Assembly: GCA_037042185.1 (NCBI GenBank)
Contig: JAXQJY010000018.1
Coordinates: forward strand, 1 to 64,000
Length of the DNA: 64,000 nt
Direction: 5' to 3'
From: Sordariomycetes sp. S80-01Y
Lineage: Eukaryota > Ascomycota > Sordariomycetes
The translations under genes and the position numbers were made by a program. The notes under the pieces are model-generated. The model searched no databases, was not told the DNA's origin, and was given only the letters and a program-made list of their open reading frames with translations. Below, piece after piece: positions 31,530 through 41,300 of the stretch (positions are counted from its first letter, which is position 1; each line of letters begins with the position of its first letter).

Positions 31530-34164
31530 ATGACTGACACCTTATCCATGGTCGCAGGCGACCTGGAAAAGCTCGACTTCCACCACCCGTACACGCCTTA
31601 CGACGTCCAGGAACAGTTCATGAAAACAGTGTATAACGTGCTTGAGACAGGGAACGGCCAGATTGGCATTCTTGAATCTCCCACCGGGACCGGCAAGTCC
31701 CTTTCCCTCATCTGTGCCTCCCTCACCTGGCTCCGAACGCACAAATCCTCACTCCACGCCTCCACCCTGCAAGCTGCCCTAGCCGGCAACGAGGACGAGC
31801 CGGAATGGATCGTCGAGCAGCTGCTCAAGTCCAAGCGCGCTGAGCTGGTGCGTAGGTGGGAGGAGAGGGAGAAGAGGCTGGAGGAGTTGAGGCTGAGGGA
31901 GAAGAGAATGGAGGAGCGCGTCCGCAAGCGCCGACGCGTAGAGGAGAGGACTGCGCAGGACGTGGAGGATGAAGAGGAGGAGTTCTTGTTGCAGGATCTT
32001 GAGGAGAGGGGCGAGAGGTCGGAGGATCCCTTGTCTGGGTTGAGCAAGGAGTCAAGAGAAATCTTGACCAAGGCCGGTCTCGGTAGTTGGAAGAGCCGTG
32101 ATGCGGCAGAGGAGGATGATCTTTTCGAAGAGGGCGTCAAGGTGAGAAGTGCTCACTTGCCGTGCCTTGGGACTCGAGAAGTAACATTAATAGATCTATT
32201 TCACATCAAGGACGCACTCCCAGCTCTCCCAATTCATATCCGAGCTCCGCCGGCCAACCTTCCCCTCGTCGCTCCCCAAGGACGTCGCGCAAGACGACAA
32301 GCCCGCCGCAGAAGCCGTCAAGCTCCTGCCCCTCTCATCGCGACAGAAGCTGTGCATCAATCCCTCGGTCGCGAAGCTCGGCTCAACACAAGCCATCAAC
32401 GACCGCTGCGCAGAGCTGCAGCAGCCCAGGTCGGGCAAGAAGTGTCCGTATGTGCCGAAGGATGAGTTGCTCGAGCAGACGAATGAGTTTCGCGACACTG
32501 CATTGGCGTCGATACCAGACATTGAGGATCTGCATCAGCTAGGCAAGACGCTCAATGTCTGTCCCTACTACGCATCCAGGGCAGCTCTGCCCGGCGCGGA
32601 GATCGTGACTTTGCCCTATCCCCTGCTGTTGCAGAAGAGCGCGCGGGATGCGCTAGGGATCAAGCTAGAAGGCAACGTCGTCGTCATCGACGAAGCGCAC
32701 AATATCATGGACGCGGTCGCCAGCGTCCACGCCGCCGAGGTTCGGCTCAGCGACATGAAGAGGGCAAAAGGCATGCTGGCGGTCTACGTCAAGCGCTTTG
32801 GCAAGAAACTCAAGGGCATCAACCGCGTCAATGTGGGCAGAGTCGGGAGGGTCATTGAGGGCTTGCTGGAGTGGATGGAGGGCGGCATGAAGCTGAAGCA
32901 GGAGAATGGCATCGTGGCGCCGAATGACCTGACGCGCCACAAGGGAATTGATCAGATCAACATGTTTGAGCTGATTCAGTACATTCAGGAGTCTAAGCTG
33001 GCATTCAAGATCGAGAGCTATGCGGCGCATGTCGAGCGCGACAACGACCCAAAGGGGATGCAAAAGTCATCTTCGCCGGTTCTGCACAGCTTCACCTCTT
33101 TCCTCGTGGCCCTGACAAACCTGTCTTCCGAAGGTCGCATCTTCTACGAAAGGACAGCTACGCCTTCGCGCGACATTCGACTCTCGTACCTCCTCCTCTC
33201 GCCAACGCACGCTTTCTCGTCCATCGCCTCCGCCGCCAGGGCCGTCATCCTCGCCGGCGGAACCATGTCGCCCTTCTCCGACTACAAGTCGCATCTCTTC
33301 CCCTCCCTGCCCGACACGCAGGTTACGACTCTCAGCTGCGGGCACGTAATCCCACCCGAGAATCTGTGCGTCCAGGTATTAGGTTCCACGCGGCCAGGGG
33401 CGCCTGATTTTGAATTCAGCTTCCAGAAGCGCGGCAACAAGGAGATGATTGCGCAGCTCGGGCTCGCCCTCGTCAACGTGTGCTCGCTCGTGCCGGACGG
33501 CGTGGTGGTCTTCTTCCCAAGCTACGGGTATCTGGACGAGGTGGTGGGAGCGTGGCAGCAGACCCAGCCGGGGCAGCAATCCATCTGGTCAAGACTTGAA
33601 GCTCGCAAAGCACTGTTCCGCGAGTCAAAGGGCGGCTCCAGCGACGAGGTTCTCGATGGCTACACGCAGGCCATCACGGGCGAGGAAGCCAAAGGGAAAG
33701 GTGCGCTGCTGCTCAGCGTAGTAGGCGGCAAGATGTCTGAAGGCATCAACTTCTCGGACCGTCTCGGCCGTTGCGTCATGGTCGTCGGCTTGCCCTACCC
33801 CAACATTGCCTCACCGGACTGGAAGGCCAAGATTGAGTACATTGAGTCCACGACCTACAACGACCTGGTCAGTAACGCGGGCGCAGACGAAGCAGCAGCA
33901 CGCGCTCAAGCCAAACAAGCCAGTCGAGACTTCTACGAGAACGCCTGCATGCGCGCTGTCAATCAATCCATCGGACGCGCGATTCGACACCGGGGGGACT
34001 ACGCTGCCATTGTGCTCGTGGATCGTCGGTTCGGATCCGAGCGGATCAAGGGCAAGCTCCCCGGGTGGATACAGGACAGCATGCCAGTGGATGGTGCTGA
34101 AAAGGGATTAGGTGGTTTGATGGGTGCTTTGGGAGCCTTCTTCAGAGGCAAAAGGGGGCTTTGA
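31530..34164 (+). CDS. CHL1: ATP-dependent DNA helicase Chl1 (DDX11 family)
   Basis: Two exons, 31530-32141 and 32194-34164, encode 860 aa. This XPD-like 5'-3' helicase supports sister-chromatid cohesion and replication-fork stability in the nucleus. Visible in order: Q-motif region [11 protein letters not shown], Walker [13 protein letters not shown] (about 49-60), a long charged coiled insert (about 100-190), motif Ia [14 protein letters not shown] just after the intron, the iron-sulfur cysteines ([27 protein letters not shown], about 256-327), DEAH box [12 protein letters not shown] (about 364-375), and the helicase C half with [20 protein letters not shown] and motif [16 protein letters not shown]. 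All key residues are present and the length is normal. An upstream in-frame Met at 31491 is an alternative start. Confidence 0.95.
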
Positions 34165-34544
34165 GCGTCTTGGTGATCTGCGTTCGAAGCGAGACAAGGG
34201 GTCGGCAGCTATCCGAGATGGCCCCAATCTGCAGCTCTGGACTATAGCAGCGAGACCGCCGTTAGCACCGTCCTCGGACCACGAATGGAGCCCGTGGAGT
34301 CAGACTCTGAGCCGACTCAACCCACGCGGCGCCGGTGTCGCATCCGGACCATCCCGCTTTGGACAATGTGATTCGCCCGCGACGGCTCGATATTGAAGAT
34401 ATTTTTCTGGGCCCCCTCCGGACCCTGGATTTGCTTATTGCCGGTCCTGTGTATTCTCGCAAACGTCTCGTCTTATCTTTCCCCTTCATCCATTCGCAGT
34501 ATTTGCTTTGCTTCGCTCGCGGGTTGCTGTGCTGGAAGCCCAAC
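34165..34544. promoter_or_regulatory. Promoter/leader of NCS1 permease
   Basis: 380 bp between the CHL1 stop and the permease start, same strand. No specific site seen. Confidence 0.4.
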
Positions 34545-36167
34545 ATGACAGACGTCGAGCGAGGAGGGGTCATCCCCGCCAAGCACGATGATGCCGCCGT
34601 GCGCGACGACGACTACAAGACGCCTGATGTGCCTGATTCTCGCCTCGCAGCCGCGTTTGATAGGATCGAGAGGGTGCTGCGGATGGGACGCGTCGAAGCA
34701 AAGGGCATCCAGCCGGTGCCTCTGGAGGATCGCAAGAACACGCGGTATTGGAACATTTTCACCGTGTGGTGTTCGATGAACACCAACATCTTGGGGTGAG
34801 TCGCATTCTCACCGTGAATACATTTCATGTGAGAGCGTATGCTGACGTTGGATAGCGTGCTCTTTGGCCTCCTCGGACCCAACGTCTACGGCCTGTCCCT
34901 GCGCGACTCGGCCCTCGTCATCCTGTTCTTCTGCCTCCTGTCGACGTGCGCGCCAGCCTACCTCGCCACGCTGGGGCCCAAGACGGGAATGCGACAGATG
35001 ATCCAAGCCCGCTACAGCTTCGGACGCTACATTGTCTCGATCCCGGTCCTGCTTAATCTGGCAACGCTCACCGGCTTCATCATCATCATCTGCGTCGTGG
35101 GCGGCCAGTGCCTCTCTGCCATCTCGAGCGGAAGCCTCACGCCCAACGCGGGCGTGGTCGTCATCGGGCTGCTGGGACTGCTCATCTCCTTCTGCGGGTT
35201 CAGGGTGCTGCACTACTACGAAACCTACGCCTTCATCCCCGCCGTAATCACCATTGCCATCGCGGCCGGCTGCGGTGGGTCCGACCTCAAGAAGCAGGCC
35301 ACCCCTGAAGCACCCGCCACGGCGCAGAACATCGTCAGCTACGGCATGATCGTCGCGTCGTACATGATCCCCTGGGCGGCCATCGCCTCGGACCTGACGA
35401 CGTACTTCTCGCCCAGCGTGCCATCGAGCCGCGTGTTCGCCTACACGTACGCCGGCCTCGCCGTCCCGACCATCCTCCTCATGACCCTCGGCGCCGCCAT
35501 CGCAGGAGCGCTTCCCAACGTGCCCGAGTGGCAGGCCGCGTACGACGAGACCCTCGTGGGGGGCATCATGGCGGCCATGGTCAGCTCGACGGGCGGGTTC
35601 GGGAAGTTTGTGGTGGCGGTGCTGAGCCTGACGCTGCTCGGCAACACGGCGGGCACCATGTACGCCATCACGCTCAACTTCCAGACGCTGATCCCGTGGC
35701 TCATCCGCGTGCCGCGCTACGTCTTCGCCCTCGTCATCACGGCCATCATCATCCCCATCGCCGTGCGCGTCGTGGCCGAGAACCTGCTCCTCAGCCTGGA
35801 GAACTTCGTCGCCCTGATCGGGTACTGGTCGGCCTCGTACTTTGGCATCGCCGCCACGGAGCACATCGTCTTCCGAAGGCGGTACGTGACGGTGCCCTTC
35901 GTCTCGCCGAGGGGCGGCAAGGTGAGCTACGAGGAGGCCTACGACGCGGCCATCTGGAGCAACGCCGCGAAGCTGCCGACGGGGCTGGCGGCGCTGGGCA
36001 GCATGGTGCTGTGCTTTGGGCTGGTGGTTCCGTGCATGGCGCAGGTCTGGTGGACGGGGCCGATTGCGAAGCGGACGGGAGATCTGGGCTTTGAGGTGGC
36101 CGGTGTCCTGAGCGCGCTGCTGTATGTGGTGCTGCGAGGGCTGGAGAGGAGGTGGACTGGGCGGTAA
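34545..36167 (+). CDS. NCS1 purine-cytosine permease-type transporter
   Basis: Two exons, 34545-34795 and 34856-36167, encode 520 aa with about 12 membrane helices. The NCS1/Fcy2-like group imports cytosine, purines or related bases with protons at the plasma membrane. Marks: the N-terminal EAKGIQPVPLEDRKNTRYWN followed by IFTVWCSMNTNILGVLFGLLGPNVYGL, the conserved helix-1 Asn-rich core, QARYSFGRYIVSIPVLLN in helix 3, and SYMIPWAAIASDLTTYFSP in helix 6. The intron splits a Gly codon inside helix 1. GLSLRDSALVILFF matches the Fcy-type branch rather than the Fur-type (allantoin/uracil) branch. The substrate remains a guess. C-terminus GLERRWTGR is short and basic. Confidence 0.92.
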
Positions 36168-36846
36168 CGAGGCCCTTTTGGCAGGGGTTACGAGTAATCT
36201 AATGAATTCAACGTTTAACCTATGATCACCACATGCAGCTGCTCCTCCTAGGTGGCTCCTGTTATTGGAACGAGTATGCCTCCTGAGCGCCTAGCGGGGA
36301 TCCCTTATAGTCGTCTTACCCTGCGGTTTAGAATGCGGGAGTGCTTTTGCGTTCTTGCTCTGGTCACGTACACATCAATGAAATCCCATCTGCTTTCAGA
36401 GAGACAATACCCAAGTACGATTGCCTTTAGCGATGGCGCTCTGTATTGTAAAAGCTGGGCTGTTCTGAACCGCGCTGCTCCCTAATGCATCTTACCTTGA
36501 GTGTTCCACGAATAGATCAACTGTGACAGTGCCCTATTTTACTCCAGATCATTTAAAAGCCCGGGACGGTGTCTCTTGAAAAACATGAAAACGGCATTCC
36601 CTCACCCGAAAATACACCGCATCGACACTGCCATTTCTCTCAATAAGATGCCATCGCCATCAACGATATCCCCCCAAATAGGGGTCTTCGTACAAGCGCC
36701 CTCGTGCTTGGTCCGAATTCCAACCGAGCGGGGCCGTCGAGCAGCCAACCAGCCGTTATCTCGACAGCCCTCGGGACCTGAAGCCCAGACACCGCACGGA
36801 TGTGCCGAAGCTAAGCCTCTGCAAAGTTGCACGGCAGGAAACCAAG

Positions 36847-36853
36847 TGAGTCA
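36847..36853 (+). promoter_or_regulatory. CPRE/GCRE-type site TGAGTCA
   Basis: Exact TGASTCA match, the target of GCN4/CPC1-type bZIP factors, about 500 bp before the bZIP start. N. crassa cpc-1 is known to regulate itself through such sites; here autoregulation is inferred. Confidence 0.5.
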
Positions 36854-37027
36854 GAGACCAAATTTAAAACACCCCGAGATGGAAGGATGGAATGCCAACA
36901 CGGACCGCTGCGGCTGTCGCAACGTGAGAAGTGCACGAATTGAGTTTGAGCGAGGGCCCAATTGGCCAATGGCGCACCGAGAAACTCACGAGACTTCCAT
37001 TGGTCGACGCAGCCACCACTGCAGCTT

Positions 37028-37034
37028 TGACTCA
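37028..37034 (+). promoter_or_regulatory. CPRE/GCRE-type site TGACTCA
   Basis: Second exact TGASTCA match, 181 bp downstream of the first and about 200 bp before the first upstream ORF. Confidence 0.5.
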
Positions 37035-37226
37035 TTGGCGCTAACGCGGAGTGGTCCGAGCGTCAGCCCGGCCGCCCTGGCCGTGCACAAAGTTATGCAC
37101 AGCCCTTTCTGGGGGGGCTGCTGGGCTGCCGTGACCTCACTCGACACACCCGAACATATAAGCCTCGAAGCCTCCCCCCCCTTCGCCTCCCCTTCTCTTC
37201 CCTCCCCATCAAACCCTCATCGCCGG

Positions 37227-37286
37227 ATGAGCCTCACCCCCTCATCCGCGCCCAGCTCCCGGAACCATCACCACCCCCTCCCCTGA
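37227..37286 (+). promoter_or_regulatory. Upstream ORF 1, 19 codons
   Basis: ATG at 37227 opens a 19-residue frame (MSLTPSSAPSSRNHHHPLP) ending at a stop at 37286, 57 bp before the next ATG. Short uORFs of this size precede the coding frame of GCN4/cpc-1-type genes and control translation in amino-acid starvation. Its transcription as part of the leader is assumed from position. Confidence 0.55.
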
Positions 37287-37343
37287 ACCACCTCTAGATT
37301 CACCACGCCTCTCTCAGAAAGAGAGGCGTCCTACTCTGCACCG

Positions 37344-37442
37344 ATGGAATCCACCACCGCAACCGCAACGCCAGCTGTATCTCGGGCCTCTGCCACCTTC
37401 TACAGGCCTCAGCAGCCCAAGGAGCCTGTCCCACCAGAATAG
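37344..37442 (+). promoter_or_regulatory. Short frame if intron 1 is retained (uORF 2)
   Basis: Read without splicing, the ATG at 37344 encodes 32 residues (MESTTATATPAVSRASATFY...) and stops at 37440-37442. Splicing 37377-37437 instead carries the same ATG into the bZIP frame. So the same start gives either a uORF-like peptide or the factor. Either reading would fit a GCN4/cpc-1-like leader. Confidence 0.45.
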
Positions 37443-38347
37443 TTCCAGCTTTTGCTCTTTTCCAACAAGTTCCTCCCACCAGCATCCCTTTATTGCGAAT
37501 TCGGCGACCCAGCAGCATCACTTTGACTTTGACGACAACCACCACCACCAACAACAACAACACCCACAACAGCAACAGCAACAGCAACAACTCAGCAACA
37601 CCAATTCTCCCACCTTCGGCCTCCTCGACAACCCCACCGACACCGTCGCCCATCTACTGGACGAGCAGTGTTTCTGGAACGCCGAGGAGCACACCAATCT
37701 CGGCGGGGGCGACATCGACTTTGACTGGACCAGCTTGGGCTTGGATGCCTTTGGCACGCAGCTCATCCAACCGGGCACATTTGATCTCGACCTCGCTACG
37801 CAGCAGTGTCAGTCCAACCAGGCCCTGGCAGCGGGCTTGGATCTCGAATCTGAGCTCCTGCTCTTGGGTACGGGCGACATGACGGCTGCAGCTCTGGACG
37901 GGCCCCCCGTGGCCATGGAGTCAGGCCAAGGTAAGCTCCTCCCGTTCTTAACTACCAGGAGAACCCCGACTGACCCGACCCAAAGACCTCTTCTCCAACT
38001 TCACCACAGCCGGCACCTCCCCCCACAACTCGGCAAACCACACCCCAGCCCTCAACCCCCAACCCCCTTCTTCCACCTCCCCCTCCTCAACCCACTCCCA
38101 CTCCTCCCAGTCCAACGGGCAGAAGCGTTCCGCACCCGGTAGCGACGAGGACAACGACGCCTCGCAGAAGCGCCAGCGCAACACCATGGCCGCGCGCCGC
38201 TACCGCCAGAGGCGCCTTGACCGCATGGCCGAGCTGGAGAAGAAGCTGGCTGACATGACGGAGGAGAGGGACGACCTGAGGGTGAAGCTGGCGCGGCGGG
38301 AGGCCGAGGTCGGGGCGCTGAGGGAGGTCTTGAGTGCGAAGAAGTGA
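37344..38347 (+). CDS. bZIP transcription factor, GCN4/CPC1 or IDI-4/JlbA type
   Basis: Proposed exons 37344-37376, 37438-37930 and 37986-38347 give 295 aa. The second intron (55 nt, GTAAGC donor) is secure. The first (61 nt) is proposed because the long coding frame lacks any ATG of its own. The basic region QKRQRNTMAARRYRQRR (about 233-249) and the zipper with heptad hydrophobics (LEKKLADMTEERDDL..., LREVL) end two residues before the stop. The N-terminal two thirds holds a His/Gln tract (polyQ, about 37540-37600) and acidic patches (GGGDIDFDWTSLGLDAF, LESELLLLG) like activation domains. The RYRQRR basic region resembles IDI-4/JlbA more than classic CPC1. The start exon and exact N-terminus are uncertain. 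Confidence 0.82.
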
Positions 38348-41300
38348 GGTGGACGGAGCGGAGCTGATACGGTTGATGTACTCTTGTTTCTTGTGTGTTT
38401 TTAAAATGTTGCAAATGGATGGACTATTATCCTAATGAAAAAGAAATGATTTCAAGTCAAGAACAACCTCTCCGTCCGTCACTGACCCTTGATTTCCTCA
38501 CGACCCCATCCTATCCATCACACGCACATCTCCAGTTCCCCACCCTCGACCTCCCTCCCCCCTTTACCCCTTTACCCCTGAGCCACCACACCACCCCCAA
38601 CGTCAACGACGGTACCTGCTTCTCACCACAGCGTCAGCCCCTTTCCCCACACAAGCACAGCATCAAACCGTCATGAAGAAGGATTTTATAGGCAGCAAGT
38701 CAGACGATGTCGATTCTTCCTTTTTATCTCACGTGTTCATTCATTGCAATGATCATCAAATTCCGTTTCACTCATCACTCTGCTGCTCCTCGCCCTCCTC
38801 CTCGCAAGCCAGCTTCCCCCCCTACGGAAGGAAGCAGTCTTGAGAAGGGAGCGCGAAGGAAAGGGGGTTTGGCGGTGGAAGAGACAGGGAGGGTCACTTA
38901 CTTATTTACCACCGAGTGTCAGCGTTTCCTATCACCTGTGATGATTATGTAGTTCAAGAGGCTTCTATTCATCATGCGCGGCGGCTTCCTATATACTACT
39001 GGTACTCCCTGGCCGTTCTCCCCAGACGGTGGCAGCTCGTAAGAATGATATCTCATCATGTCGGAGCTGCTACCATCACTCATCCTCACGCCGACGAGGC
39101 CGCATCGCGACAAACCCACAGCGGTGCTACGCCTCTCACCAGAAAGCAGAGCAATGCCCAGACCTGTCAGTCTGAGAAATAGTGAGTCACTGTGAGTATC
39201 CGGTATAAACACCCCTGGAAACCAGCACAAAAAGCCCAGCGCACGCCCTTCGCAGCGTGAAATCCGTCGATGCGGCTCCGTCGTCACGGATGGGGGATGA
39301 TGTCGCGGGTCGTGCATAACTCCATGTGGGGAGAGTTATGAAGACAGGGGTCCGACGGGAAGCTGGAAAAAGGTGGGGAGCGTCACGAAGACGAAGAGTG
39401 ACGGTGATGTGAGTGAGCATGAGTCACTTTTCCTGCCCCTCATTGGCGGACGGGTTGAAGAGAAGAGCTGGCGGATGCGGCTCGCCCGAGATGCTCGAGA
39501 TGCGTCGCGACATTCCGATTCGAGGTGTTCCGAGGCGACGTGATGCCCCATTGTCCTCGCCTGTCTCCTGTTGCTCCCTGGAAGGTCTTAATCTGGCTTC
39601 GTTGACAGCAGCATCATCATTTCAAAGAGCCCAGCCTCGCCTCAACTCTCTGAGAGCATGGACACGTCTGATTCAGCCATGGGGTTCGTCTCTGTGCCAA
39701 CGTGACTTCACGTTCTGGGCATGCTGTCTCCGTCAAGCGGCAGAGCTGTGTGCAGCTCATGAATCCAAAGAATGAACAGCGATGAGTTCATCACCCGGCT
39801 TCCGACAAGAGCGCGGAGCTTGCCGTCGAGGAAAAACCTGAACAACCCTGTTTTGCGGACGAGGAATGCACTTGAGCGGCGAGACGCAACAGACCAGCTC
39901 TTCCTTCATTGCATCGACAGGTCAGTGCCTAGGCTTCGAATGCTACGTGCTACATCGACACACTCTCAAGCTACCGGCGACCGCAGCTCGGGGCTTCACT
40001 CGAAGAGCCCCGGTGACGAGATGCGAAGCTCGAGCGAAACGACAAGACATAGGAAAGGGCCAGAGCGATCCTACCGCAGACGACCATCGAAGCACCTTTC
40101 GGCAAACTTTCGCCGTGGCTTGATCATTACGGGTTCAGCACCTTCGCACCGAACATGCACTCCTAGTTAGTCCCATGGAACTACGGAGAACCCACGGCTC
40201 TCTGGACGCAAGACAACCCTAGCGCCACCAGCCGTCCAAAACGGTCACGAGCCGACGCCTCCAAGCCAAGCATTGCAACGGCTGCTCTCTTGCACCGACG
40301 CATGCTTTCATTGGCTCCTGTCCAGTGTCAATCCGAACCTCAAGGGTTCGTCTGAGCCACTGACGTTGAGCTGAGGCATTGGAGGTGAGAGCTCGCCGCC
40401 ATAGCTGTCACGTTGACCTTCAGTGCTGCATCGGAAAGTCTGGTCTCCGCATGACCAGAACCGACATCCTTGGGGGGCACTCGTGGGAGACCGTCAGACT
40501 GTCATGCCAATCAGTCTCGGAGGCTCCTGTTCTGAGACGTTTCGCCACGGTTCAGGTGTGTCCATTCGAAGCTCTCGAGCGTCTAGGTGTTTGGTTAGCT
40601 CAAGAACATGGATCACGCAGTTTGCTCCATCTTCAAATCCCTAAGGGGACCTGAACCAACCACGTAGACCATGCTCGTGGCATCTGCCTCGAGCTCGGGT
40701 TCGAGTGTCCGGAGCCCCATGGCAGAGAGGTATCTTCACGCTCGCCGCGATCTTTGTGGGTGAAGAAAAAGCTTCCGTTGGCGTAGAGCTTGTCGTTGGC
40801 ATGGCATTCGAGCCCACCTCCATTTGTCGCCACGACAAGCGCCGGGCGTTCAGACCATCAGACAGCCCGGGCAATGACGGGCGCCAAAGGGACGGTCCAT
40901 GGCGGGCGGCGTCACGAGCCACTAGGCTCGGGAAGAGACCAGTCCGTCTGGGCTCCGTTCTGCTGGAGGCTGCAACGTCTGCAGCTGGAAGAACAACTTT
41001 ATGAGCCTAGTCTTGCGCCGGCAGCCACCACGCGGCGTGTCGAGAATCTGGGGAAGCCAGCACACCTCGTTTCTGTTTCTGAGGGCAAGTTGCAACTGGC
41101 AACAGCAGATAATTGCCCCTGTCTCGGCAATCGTTGCAAGGACCTCTGTTCTGGGTTGCGGGACAGCTGCACCATCCGATCCAACACTGTACGTGCGACG
41201 ATCAAAGCTGTCTGCCGAGCCCCCGACGGCATTGCATGACACGAAGAAGGTTGCATCAAACAGGGTTGTGCGTGCAATTGCAAGCTTTAGCATGAGGGCC

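Larger units (their letters stand above)
36168..37226. promoter_or_regulatory. Promoter and leader region of bZIP gene
   Basis: About 1.06 kb between the permease stop and the first upstream ORF. Contains two GCN4/CPC1-type elements (listed), CCAAT boxes around 36960-37005 in both orientations, and a C/T-rich stretch at 37165-37280 typical of transcription-start regions in filamentous fungi. No gene recognised. Confidence 0.5.

Noticed and set aside
34809-35864. 351-residue reverse open frame
   Set aside because: Antisense shadow of the NCS1 permease.
36576-37286. 236-residue forward frame ending at the uORF 1 stop
   Set aside because: No family feature; spans CCAAT boxes and the C/T-rich start region, so only its last 19 codons are of interest as a uORF.
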